Of a DNA stretch of 64,000 nt, positions 20,887-32,700 are shown in pieces. Location: assembly GCA_029721435.1 (NCBI GenBank), contig CM056588.1, positions 34,216,930-34,280,929 of the forward strand, given 5' to 3'. Made by a program: the position numbers and the translations under genes. The notes beneath the pieces were generated by a model. That model was not told the DNA's origin and made no database searches. It saw nothing but the letters and a program-made list of their open reading frames with translations. This DNA is from Gymnothorax reevesii. Its lineage: Eukaryota; Chordata; Actinopteri; Anguilliformes; Muraenidae. Position 1 is the first letter of the stretch; every line of letters begins with the position of its first letter.

Positions 20887-22301
20887 TAACATTTTCTCGC
20901 TGACAGGCAAAAATGATACTTCACGTCAGAACTGCAAGCGATCAAACCAGCAAGGTGTTCCCACCGACCTATACACGCAAGTAGCCAGGATCACAGCTCC
21001 ACGTCAGCTCTATTGCTGGATCGCTTGCGGCGTAATCCGTCAATCTGAACACGTTAGCAGGTACAAGCAACTCTCATGTTACCCAGAGTTTCGTAGCCTG
21101 AAGTCCCCACCCACTTCAGCGGGGAGAGCGAATTGAGGACAGCTTGAAGATGGGATGTTTCACAGCCAAAATATCAGAACAGCCATCTAGCCCAGCTAAC
21201 TAACCATCTGGCAAATGTTAGCTATCGGACTGGGTCATCCTTCAATCAACTGGTCAGTTAAACTCGGACGCGTCACGCCGGCCACAGACAGGCAACGATA
21301 AATGACCATTCGCCACCAGTGAGCATAGCCTTTAACCATTTGAGCGCTGAATAAATTTTCAAGGAATTAAAAATGTAATTATCCCGAGCTGTTGAAAACC
21401 TATCATTTGTCAACTTGTTTACAAAAGTCGCCACATGGTGGGTTTCCAACAGCATCTGGTTTTGACATCTTACAGCATTTAGCAACTATAATTTCCCGTG
21501 GCGCTCAAAGGGTTAATCAGGAAGCAGCTAGTCAGCTAGCGATCCCTGCAGATAAGAGACTTTCCTTACGAAGCTGCCGAGCTAACGTCATCACTTGGAT
21601 GCAACATGTCGAGGTTTAAATCAAGCAAACTTACCTTGCAAGCAAGCTGGCCATCTTCCTATTGAGCAAATTAGCGAGTTATCCCAGTAGAATAACTCGC
21701 CAGCTAATGCAATAATACAAGCAAAATTCCGCATAGTTAGCCAGCTACCCACTGGAGTGCAGTTGGGCGGAATAACGTTAAGTTACTCCATTTCAGAGCA
21801 ACTCCACTCTCATAAAACAGCGTAGTCGCGTGGCAATTTAACTCATCTAACGTTAGCTAATGACTGACAGACAGCCTGTCAGTTAACGCCGAATTCGCTG
21901 ACATCCGCTACCCAGTTTGATTAAACACTCAAGCTGCATCGCTATCTGAAATCTAGGCCTCCGAAATGATTTCAGCGTTTGGCATAATGGTTATCTGAAC
22001 GAAAACGCAGGCATGCTGAAACAACAACAAGAGATAACACAGATCAACATTTTAAGATGAAATCTAGAAGGCAAAATCCACGGACAGCAGCTTGTCCACG
22101 AACAGTCGACCAGCGTTAGAAACGGACACCAAAATACTGGCTAAGTTCGCTAGCTAGCGAGATGAGCAAGTTTGTAGTGCTTAGTCTCGATGGAGGCCAG
22201 GAAGCTAGTCAGCTCCTGAAAATCGGGAACTAACAGACACTTGAGGATGTACTTAAACTAGTGTGCAATATCCACACATTACAACTCGAAGTTAAACTCA
22301 C

Positions 22302-22430
22302 CAGCCGGGACGAGACCAGAAGAAACGAGAGTTTTCCCTCTCTGACGGAAGGAGGGGAAACTGACCTCACTCTCAAAATGGCGGCTCTGCCGGCCTCAGT
22401 ACTGCTACCGAGGCGGCTGAGAACATAGCA
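22302..22430 (-). promoter_or_regulatory. ap1g1: Proposed AP1G1 5'UTR exon 1 and promoter
   Basis: On the minus strand this GC-rich stretch ends with a strong donor, CCCGGCTG|GTGAGTTT at 22302/22301. It carries AAAATGGCGGC (22375-22385, plus strand), matching the YY1 core often seen close to start sites of housekeeping genes. No minus-strand open frame begins here, which fits a non-coding first exon joined to exon 2 at 9452. The transcription start is not visible; the upstream limit is approximate. Confidence 0.6.
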
Positions 22431-23550
22431 CGTCCCCTCCCATCAAACTTTACTGAGGTTAGAAAAAGACGCAGTTGTGGCCCCCCGGAGACTGTTCATG
22501 GTATGCTGGTTTTCGAGCAATCGCAATTTATAAGTGCTATTTTTTTTTTTTTTTGTTATTGTGTGGAAGCATGTAGCTGAGCATGTAACATTGGGTCATG
22601 TTCATGTTTACGTTACCTTGTGCAGCCAACAGCCATAGCCGTATGCCATGACATAAAATAAAAAAATCATGTCCTTGGCAGACGTTTGCAAAGAAAGTCC
22701 ACATTTTAACCGACCGAACTGGAGACGATTGTGAATCAAGAGGGTCTTCATTACGTTTATGAATTCTGAATATTACTTTTTTTTAAGCCCCTTTCACACA
22801 ATACTGGTTGGCTTGTCATTATTTGCATTAATTTGTTATTGACCACCAAATGAATATTTTCCACTGACCATGTGTCCACTCTTTTACCAATGATCTTTTA
22901 ATTTGTTTCATTCATTTGCGTTCAACAATTATCTCCTCTACATGCAATAAACAGATCATTTGCAACATGGCTCAATATGACCATGGAACTCTTCAGGGAA
23001 TGTACAGGAATTTCTGAAAATATGTCTTAAAAGTGGAAGTAATCCTCTAACACATGGATGGTGAGATTTGGAAAAAAATGATCACCTTGTTAAAATTCTG
23101 TGATTGCTATTGTGTTTGGAGCAAAAACTAGCTTGCAGGGTCTCCATGACTGACATTGAGAACCAATGCAGAGTAGCTCATACCGTGTAGACAAGATTAT
23201 GACATTCCCTGTTCGTGCAACTTTGAGAGGAACATTTCTTGCAATATAACCTGTCAAACAATATTACTTCTGGAGAAAGAGGACTGGGTTAAAATGAAAA
23301 AAGGGAGGGGTGGAGTGGCCATTTCCTGGCAGAATATTGTAGCAAGGTAAAATCAGAAATTGTGAAGACATACTAAAAGTAACTACTCATCCAAATAAAT
23401 AACACAAAAATGACCAATTAATAGTAGATAAAGTATTTTTTGTGTACATAGATTTCACGCTTTCCCTATGACAAATCCTTTCTACAATGGGCTGAAAACT
23501 AAAACAACTGATGTCGAAACGTGATAATAATGCTGTATTAATAATAATAA
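22431..23550. other. AP1G1-ZNF821 intergenic DNA, no gene seen
   Basis: Contains a T-rich run near 22541-22554. No exon, RNA gene or bounded repeat recognised. Confidence 0.4.
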
Positions 23551-23552
23551 TA

Positions 23553-24097
23553 CACTGCCCGGCCAAAAAAAAGTCACCGTTTGGAAATTAATGAACAAAT
23601 TCTATAATTGGGATCATTATTTCGGTTATTAATATGTTTCAGCTGGCAATAATCATTTTTACCCTGACTGATGAAGCACGTCGCTGCTCATTTCTTTAAA
23701 AATCATGTCGGAAGACACATCCCTTGACGGTGGAAAAGTTCTTACAGTATTTCAGAACGGGCAAATTATTGGGCTTTATTTAGCAAAGAAAACCATGAAT
23801 GACGAAAACAAGTTAGGGGAATCATTTTCACAGATAAATTTGCCACCACAAAGTCCTGACCTTAAACACATTAAAAGTTATTGGGATGTGCTCAAGAAAG
23901 ACCACCGAGTGGTTCAACCATTATGTCGAGAAGACAAGATCTCGGCCAAAAATTATGGCATTTCTGACCGAAAATAAATGTTCTGGCATTGCATATAGTT
24001 TTAAAAACAATGACAAGACGAATATGCATTGTAATCAAAGCAACAGGGATTCCAACGAAATATTTGTGTGTTCAACTTTTTTTTTGGCCGGGCAGTG
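23553..24097 (+). mobile_element. Internally deleted Tc1/mariner derivative
   Basis: 545 bp flanked by TA (23551-23552 and 24098-24099). The ends CACTGCCCGGCCAAAAAAAA and, in reverse, CACTGCCCGGCCAAAAAAAA are inverted copies. Inside, a 90-codon frame (23705-23977) preserves PPQSPDLKHIKSYWDVLKK, recognisable as the transposase region around the third catalytic residue (PPQSPDL-PIE-W in the family). The catalytic Glu position reads Lys here. Non-autonomous. Confidence 0.85.
23705..23977 (+). pseudogene. Transposase fragment in the deleted Tc1 derivative
   Basis: 90 codons. The start resembles a transposase N-terminus joined across a deletion to a C-terminal piece containing QSPDLKHIKSYWDVLKK. 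Both catalytic aspartates are absent. Confidence 0.65.
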
Positions 24098-24357
24098 TAA
24101 TAATAATGAACTTGTGACAAATGTTCAGTTTGCCATGCTACATCTGTTTCATATCATGAACTGATTCCACAAAAAATACATAAAGCTGTTAATTACCTTT
24201 CATATAGATCAATGAGCAAAATAGATTACTCCAATGACAACTCACTGTTCCCTTGCACGATCTTAGCCAAAAGAGAACAGAGGATAACTGCTTACAATCT
24301 GCAAACACAAGCACAAAACTTTCAGTAGGAAATCAAAATGGACATCCCACCTGCTCC

Positions 24358-24500
24358 TACATCTATCCATCCATCCAATAATCTTTGTTGCATATTGCTA
24401 GTCAGGCTCACTGTGGGGCTGCCACCTATCCCAGCATTTAACAGCCAAGAGGCAGGGGTGCAACCAAGGCCATCTCACTCTCCCCCACATTGGAGTTCAA
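24358..24500 (+). repeat. LINE/SINE-type 3' end fragment
   Basis: catccatccaat followed by tcaggctcactgtggggctg and ctatcccagcattta resembles the (CATC)n-bounded, catccatccat...ggagcctatcccag repeat common in fish. Decayed. Confidence 0.5.
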
Positions 24501-26250
24501 ATTAGATAGATATTAGTCGCAGACACCGAGTGCACCACCCTCCACTGACCTCTCAAGGCACCATCCTACTAAGCACCGCTATAATCTATTCCTATCAAAA
24601 GCCTTGCTCCTGATCATCCTTGGAAATCCAACAGGCCCAGATGTGCCATACCGTAACCATTATTACACAGATGACATTCCTCTTTGCGTCCTCAAACCTT
24701 CCCATTTCTCAGAGGGTCAAAGGTCAGCTCTTCTTCTGCTCCTCCCAGCCATCAACATCAACTGACATATTAGAGGTAAAAAATTCCCAATGTTCCTTTG
24801 GCATTTACCTCATACATTTTACTAAGAAGACCATCTAAATTAATTATTCAACCTTTGTCCTGGGGATACCATTGTAAATGCATATTATGTGTCACACCAG
24901 AGATGATCTGAGCCTGTCCCTATGTGCTTTGTCTTGCCTTGTCACAAGCCACTGAGACTCTTCTTCATCTGTTGTTTCTGAGAGTCCAGCACTCTCCCCA
25001 GTCTCTCCAAGGGTCCTCTAGATATCACTCCAGTCTCCTCAATCTTCCTTTTGTGGTGGGAAATTAATCTTAAATACTGTAAAAATAGAAGTATTACTAC
25101 AATCACAGTTTAACAGAATGTAGCCAGGGTCATATGGACCTTTAAAATACTGAGAGGGAGTTTGGAGCTGAGAAAGAACCAAAAAACTCATAAATCTGCC
25201 AAGAAACCTCAATAAGCCAAACTCTGCAGAACCCTCAAGGCTGGCCTAGTGAGCTAACCTTCCGGAATCACCATATCGGTCAGCCTGGTCCTACTACCTG
25301 AGCCTGCGCATCTGGGTGTTCTGGAACCATCCATGTCATCAGATAACTTACTAAACTTTAGGTGAACCCAAGGTTTGGAAGACTTAGGTGTGGTCTTTGA
25401 GCGTCCCTGGCGGCCGAAAATGACGGTACACTATGATGAAATTACAAACTTGTTACTAAGGATGGGCGGTTGCTATGGGACAATGTCAAAGGAATGTGCC
25501 AAAAGGCTAATAAATATGAAGGTTCTGACAGCCGGAGGGCAGTCGGCGTGGGTGATTGATGAAGAATGAATGCTACGTGGTTTGTGCAGACCAGCCTGGG
25601 TCTCTTTGAGCTTCTTCTGGATGTATTAAAAATAAACCCAATTACATCAGACAGTGGAGAATGGATCTATTTTTTTGGCGATAGATTTGCATGAGTCAGT
25701 GGAACACTTTGTCCACTTGCTTGGACAAAGTTTTATTCTCTGGTCATCTCAGTTGGCCTGTAACCATCCTCGTCCTCTCAAAGAGGCTGCACATAATTTC
25801 TGAGTGAGTGCAGCATATCTGAGTAGTTTGATAATGAAATGCATTCTATAGTACATGAGGAGCATTCTAAATCTTCAGCACATGCAAAAAATGCATTTAT
25901 CGGCGATTCTCATCATTTTGAATGGGGTTATGAGTCAGTATGTAGGCTATACAACAAAAATAAATGCAGGCTATTATTTAAATTGCCACTTGACAGACTC
26001 TGTGAATGAGACTTTATTGTAAGTACGGCAAATTGAAGACAAGCACAGAGGTTATGGCATGTAAGGTCAATCAATTTGTTTGCAACCACGTCCTGTGACT
26101 GAACGCACAAATGCGAACGGTTCAGTGATGATGTTTGTGATCTAATGCAATTTAACCATAATCATTTTAAATTATTTTAAAACTGAAAAAAGACTATTTG
26201 ACCTCCATTCATTTTTTCGTATATCCCACAATTCATTTCGGTCTCTAGGT
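24501..26250. other. AP1G1-ZNF821 intergenic DNA
   Basis: Several short frames (for example 25375-25569, plus) resemble nothing I know. No RNA gene found. Possible decayed repeat between 24900 and 25100. Confidence 0.35.
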
Positions 26251-26581
26251 TGTCAACGCCATCTATGGATTGTGTGTCAGTGGTTTCGCCTGTGCGCCTC
26301 TGCAGTGCTGCTTGGCAGAGCGACAGAAAGGCGGATTCGGGCCAAGTCGGAACGGCCCGGCGGAAAACATCATAAGCCCGGGCTGGATATTACCAATCAA
26401 AACATTTTTGAGTATAAAATGAACGGGTTCGCGCATGTGTGTGGCCCATCATCAAGCGAGTATGTAGTCAATTTGTGTCCATTTTACGGTTTCTGTTTTC
26501 ATTGATTTTCTTCATTTAGCTCGCTAACAAGCTAGCTAGCTAAATAACCCAGATCGGTTCAGGCTGAGAATTTGTTAATCG

Positions 26582-26765
26582 AGTGGTCCGCTTTCATATT
26601 GCTTTCTGTTCGATCTACTATTTCCAAACGGGAGGGAGAATAAATTTTGCTATAGATCCCTGAGGGAAATCGGTAATTCTGTCGGGGCTAGGAGGAGATA
26701 CGATTTTTTTCCGACTGGAGATAATGTGTCCAAGCGAAAACAGACCAACCCCTTCAAAGTTAATT
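26582..26765 (+). promoter_or_regulatory. znf821: Proposed ZNF821 5' region: 5'UTR end and first coding exon
   Basis: Stop-free in the SKRKQTNP frame from just after a TAA near 26579 to a donor ATT|GTAGGT at 26765/26766, but with no in-frame ATG. Locally GC-richer sequence lies at 26280-26400. Interpreted as the 5'UTR and first coding bases of ZNF821. The transcription start is not visible. Confidence 0.45.
26729..26765 (+). CDS. znf821: ZNF821 exon 1 coding part (SKRKQTNPFKVN)
   Basis: Twelve codons plus one base, aligning with human residues 2-13. The split codon T|GG with exon 2 gives the conserved Trp, which supports the junction. MSRRKQ-type N-termini recruit the NuRD complex in SALL, FOG and BCL11 proteins; here that role is inferred. 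The codon before Ser is GTG, not ATG. Confidence 0.65.
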
Positions 26766-29700
26766 GTAGGTATCTTATGTATTGTAAGCGTTTTATTATT
26801 TTGTATGGAAACACCGCTCAGCTCATACACGGAATAATTAGCTGACATTTCCATGGCTGTCTCCATTGTCAATTAATTCTCATTGGGCTATTCAATCTGA
26901 CACAATTTAGGAGAGAATTTGCGTCGGTAGCTGATAACTATAGGCTTGTAAAATTTGAATTGGTTGTAGATTATTAATATAATCGCCCAGGACGAGGGGG
27001 TATTCAAAGGCTCATGAATCTTGTTCTTGTAGCAGTTGTGCAAACGCGCGGCCGTAATGCTCTAATATTAAATCTAGGGACATAGTTCTACATCGATGAT
27101 ATCGTGAGACCCATGTGTATTTGAACTGACCATTGCAGTTTTACGTCCTATTGAATTGCCCATTCATTTGATCCAATAAAACTCGAGCCGCACAAAAAGA
27201 GCATAAGTGTTGCATTATGATCCCCGAGAAGAAATTCAAGCTAATACTGTTGTTTCATTGTCCGTGCCCAAACATTTATTTAATAAAAACACATATGCTT
27301 CTATTTGAATTACACCTGGTTCTCTTAGTTTATCAGCGAGGAACATGTAATGGTTTGCATCAACTCTTCTGTTCAGAGGACACATGAACACCTTCTGGAC
27401 TACAAGTCACTGTGTTGGAAATGTAATTACTTGGGGGTGAGTACATGGACTCAATTGGTCATATTATGCGGTTATTTGTTTGAGGAGCACTCGATTAAAA
27501 TATTGAAAGAGTGGGTCTTTCTTGAGGAAACGGTTACCGAGTGTTATTGCACGTCACTCGTTCTGTTCATCACAGACCTCTGTCAAACTCATTAAATCAA
27601 TTGATAATGCATTTGGAACTCCCGAGCGAGTTTCATTAAAGGTTTATATTTGAGTTTAATCACCAGCAAACACATAATTTACCGCTAATTAGGCCAACTT
27701 TTTATATACCGATGCTACTTTTGTGGATGAATGTATGGTCATTTTTCATGGTTGGTTGACTTGCAGTGCAAAAATAGTGGAAAAATACCCTTTGATTTCC
27801 AACAGGGGCGTAATTAGACGTTGAAGTCGCCATGCAGTCTAATTTGTTTGTGATATGAGGGGGAATACATGACCAGGCTTTGCTGTGCTTTGCATTTTGA
27901 CAGATGATCCTCATTTTCGATTTCCATTTCTTGCATCAACCAAAAGGAAGCACTATGTTTAGGATGTGGCCAGTGAAATAAGGCAAAGACACAGTGATTG
28001 TGGTTGGCTTGGAGACGGGGCTTAAGGGAGGCAAAGCTCAGTGATTGTGGCTGCTGATGAACAGATGAAATCAGAAGATTGTTTAAGTTACGGGTGAGGG
28101 TAGGATGGAGCGAGGGATTGATAGGCAGATTGGCACAGCTCTGCCGTGATGCAGGCGTTGTACCGGTCCATTGTGGCGAAGGAGGAGCGGAACCTAAAAG
28201 CGCTTTACCAGTTAATCTTTGTTCCACTCTCAGCAGTGTTCATGAGCTGTGGGTAGCGACTGTTAAACAAGATCCTGAATACAAGTGGCAGAATGAGCTT
28301 TCTCTGCGGGGTGGCTGGGTTGACCCTTGGGGAGAGGGTGAGGAGCTCAGAATAGAACTGCTGCTCCGCCGTGTTGAGAGGAGTCAGTTGGGCTGGTTTG
28401 GTCATCTGGTCCGTACGCCTCCTGGATGCCTCCCTTTAGCCTCCCAGGCGTGTCCAACTGGGAAGAGGCCTGAGGCAGTCCCAGGACACACTGGGGGGAT
28501 TATATCTCCCGGCTGGCCGAGTAACTGTTTGGGATCCCTCAGGAAGAGTTTGAGGAAGTAGCTGGGGAGGGGGACGCCTTCTACCTGCCTAATCTGCTAC
28601 CCCTGCAACGCGGCGTGGGATAAGTGGCAGAAAACGGATGGATAGATGGACCAGTCTTGGCCTTAATTGTCTGACAAGCAGATAGATGTATCCCTTTGTC
28701 AAAAGGGATTGAGTAGATGCAATATCTGAGTATTTACTAGAGAAGCTGGACATGTGTAAAATTGATGCATTCCATTCATCCACCCATCCATTTTTTTTTT
28801 TTTTTGAGAACAGTTTTCAAAAAAATGTAACTTTTCAAGCTACCGACTTGAAGTTTGATTGCTATAGCTGTTGAGAGGAAAAGTAGTTTGATTTTCTGAT
28901 TTGAAATGCTGCCTTGCCCCCACAAGATTTGTTCATACACATCAGGAGCAAATGCTTGGGTCAGCAGTTTCTATCCCAAACATCCTATCCAGGGTCCAGA
29001 ATGTTTTACCAGCAAGCAGACAATGAAGACCTATTAGTCTGAAAGGACAAGCTAAATGCTGCAGCTCCGTTGGTTTGACAGAATAATGAAAGAGCACCTT
29101 TGTTCATTTTTTAACAGATCTACATAATGGAGTGGAGAGAGATCAAACAATGATCCGGTGTCATTAGTCGGATTGCTATTCGGCACTGTGTCGCAGTAAC
29201 ATCACATGCAAGGCTAACGGTATGAGGTAGCCATCTTTCAATCATTTTAATGCTACTCCTTTTTTGTCTCTAACAGCTTGGCTCAGAAAACTGACTTTCT
29301 GATGACTCACAGTATTTATTGAAGGCATTTTAAATATTTTTTTGAAGTTTTTTTGCATGTCAAAGTGGAGTTTTTGCACACCGCCAAGATGTGTGCATTT
29401 TATTCAGGGCTGGGTAGTACACCCACTGCATTGAGCTGAACGAAGAGCTTTTGGATGCATTAATGTAACCTGCTTCTAACTGGTCCACAAAATGTTTCTC
29501 AAGTCCTTATAACTCAAACTTTAAAAAAAGAAAAGGCAGACGGGGAGACAAACAAACATTTACTGTCCACTTTCTTGTGGGTAAAATTGTATTTTTGCAT
29601 TTAAGTTTCAGTTGACTGATTGTAGGCAAGGTCTGACTGACCTATACTGTAGCGCACCGCAGTGGTGCTCATGAGAGGCGTCTCTCAAAAGAACAGGAAA

Positions 29701-32700
29701 TAAGTCTCGAAATCCAAGCTCAATCTTGGCCACTTGAGTATGTCCTCCCAGTATCACAGATTTCATTCTGTGGAATTTTTTGTCTGAGTAACTTCTAAGA
29801 TAATTTGACCAGCCAGTACTGTATTGATGGAATGTGAAAACACATTGATTGAAAGATAGTTTGTAAAAAACTGACCATTTTGGATCTTGGAAGGATGTAT
29901 TATAGGAACACTACTGCTCATATCCCTGACCAAGGAACTGGATTTGAAACTGGAGTTGGTCCCCGGGCACTGCTCTGTGGCTGCCCACTGCTCCTAAATG
30001 TAGGATGGGTTAAATGCAGAGGACAAATTACCCTACGGTGTTCAATGAAGTATATCTTACAAAGAGGTCAATCACAAATTATGTTCTGGTTCAGTGGAGC
30101 ACTCTTGTGTTCATGAGGATTACATTGAAATAAATACCAGGGCCCGTATTCACAGAGCATCTTATCTTGCCGCTAGGAGTATTCCTAAGTCGCGCTAAAA
30201 CATTTTATGAAGGAGTAAAATCGTATAAGTTAAGCACAAACCAGCTGAGAGCAACTTTAAGTTAAGAAAACTGGTGACTCCAAGAATAGGAGCAGTTCTG
30301 AGATAGGTGGGAGTAAATCTTTGCTACAGATGACGTCAGTTCTCATGCACGAGTCTTGGTTCAATGAGCACAGTGATTTGTTGTTTGTTGACAGGGCGGC
30401 CCATTGAAAAATTATCCCACATACAACCCATACCCATGGAGGAAAAAATGAGGAAATAGTCCAAGCGGCTGGTTTGTCCTATAAAATAATAACATGTTGA
30501 GCACTCCTGAAAATGCACTATGCGCAGTCCCCACATATCACGCTCTAGGCAAATAAACATACACAGGAAAGAGATAGTTGTAAAAATGCCAATAAAACGA
30601 GTCAATAATAAAACGCTTCATTTTCCCCAATAATTGGCAACTTATTAGCCGACCCAATGACAATATTTTGCGATCATTTTTAATGTCGAGCCGTTTGCCC
30701 AAAACTGTCATGGATGAAAGTTCAAAAGGGACGCGAAAGCCCAACTGGAGCTACAACTGGTTACTGCTGCTGGCCTAGCTGGTGCTGGAGCGAAAGCATG
30801 TAATCAAAGGGAAATTTGGCTTGGGGTGAACAACAAATCCTCGGACAACAGACCACTGCGAGAAGCGGTGGTATGGGCTGTAATCGCACTGGAGGTCCGA
30901 GATTGCAGCCTATAAACGGGCTATCGTTTAAACATGAAAGCAGACTAAGCTTGGTTTGTAATTTATAGCCTACAATTCAAATATGTATACAAAATATGAC
31001 ATAGGCTGGTATTATTATGATCTATTAAATGTAACCCTCGCTCAACAGCCTAATAAAATAATTCATGCACAGCAGGAGGAGGTACAGCACCAATGCCCAC
31101 TCTGAAAAAAGGGGGTTCTTGAGGGTGCTGTGTAGAACCATTGGGGTTCCTTGCTAAAGAAATGGAACCTTTGGCTCAAAACCTTTAAAATATTTAGCTT
31201 CTTTGTGAATAAATTTTAGCGAGTTAGGAGTCCTCTTGACTATTAAACTCTCCCAGACTTCGGAGCTACTTTTAGGCCAAAAATGTTTTGTGAATAACAC
31301 TTTGAAAAATAATTAGGAGTCATAAATTTACAACTGACACGCCCATTTTTTCAGGAGTTTCTCCTAAATCCGGCAATTAGGACCTACTTTTAGCGCTAAG
31401 ATGCTTTGTGAATAGGGGCCCAGTTTTTTTTTTTTTTTTGTCTCCATCTGCTCTGTATGGCATTTCGGTTTTGGTTTTTTGAGAGCGAGGGCCATAACCG
31501 AGAGAGATAATCAGTCTCTACCAAACGTGCTGTAAAGGAGGTCAGCATTTCACTGCCATTTTAGTTTGATTGAAGCTCAGTGAGAAGGGAAAAGGTGGTG
31601 CGCTGCTCGCTGAAAAAAGTGCATGATCTTTATATTCACGCATTCAAACATAAATCATATTTATATTTTACATATTCAAGTTTTTTAGACTCAAAGGAGC
31701 AGGGAGTGAAACAGTGTGGACTGCCTTTCTGGAATAATGGTTGACACTGCCTCCCTGTCTGCAGTTGTGCTGGTCCGGCTCATGCGTGCGGAGCTCCTGT
31801 GCGGGTCTGTCATTGGTTGAAAGTTTGTGTGGCACATCTGGGAACTATGGAAATGATCTAAATAGGCCCAATAAAGGATGAAGTCGAGTGATTTTTTTTG
31901 GTCAGCTAACCCCACAGAGCCTGAGGATATTGGTTGGGCCTCTCTTCACATTATCCCTTAAAATAAATGCCAGAGAAATATGGCTGGTGTGGTATGGGAA
32001 TGTGTGTGGAGTGAGGGCTCTTGGGATGGACACCCTGGCGACTTTTATAATAGACTTTAGAAGTGAGTACTCCCTGTTATTAGGTTTTCGTTAGTCATGT
32101 TGTAGCAGGTACAAGGCAGAAGGGAAACGGACAAAGACAGACTCTTGGGGAAACAGGAAGAGAGGTCAGTGTATTGAGGACTGAGGAAGGTGCTGGAAGA
32201 GAGCCATAATGCCATGTCTCCAGGAGAGGGGCAGCCTGATAGGCCTGCCCAGAGAGGAAGGGGGGCAGAGGCGGTACTAGGCCTAAGCTGGAGGTCTTCA
32301 GGCAGGATACCTAGTGGAGCACAGAAAGAGGCTGTTTCTCCTGGGAATGCTAAATGCTAGTCAGTGTCAGCACGTGGATGTGAGTGTGCGTGTATGTGTG
32401 TTTGTGTGTGTCTGGGTCTGTGGGTGAGGGCGTATGCCAGCGTGTGCGCACGTGTGTATGGAGTTTTACTTCCTCGAGGTTGTTGTCTGGACGCATACAT
32501 TGAATAACTCAATGTACTAACATAACATGTGATGGCTTCTACAGGTATACCTCAAAACGCTTTTTCTGTGCATGCTTTTTCTGCAGTGCTCTGCTCTATT
32601 TTGAGAGAGTCTGACTCTGATCTCATTCTGTCCTCTTTAGTCAGGATGTTGAATACTGTGCCAGCAGTGCTGTATTGTATGCTTGCATTTTTTTTTTTTT

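Noticed and set aside
26272..26505. 77-codon frame upstream of ZNF821
   Set aside because: No similarity to any ZNF821 N-terminus; more likely 5' flanking or UTR sequence.
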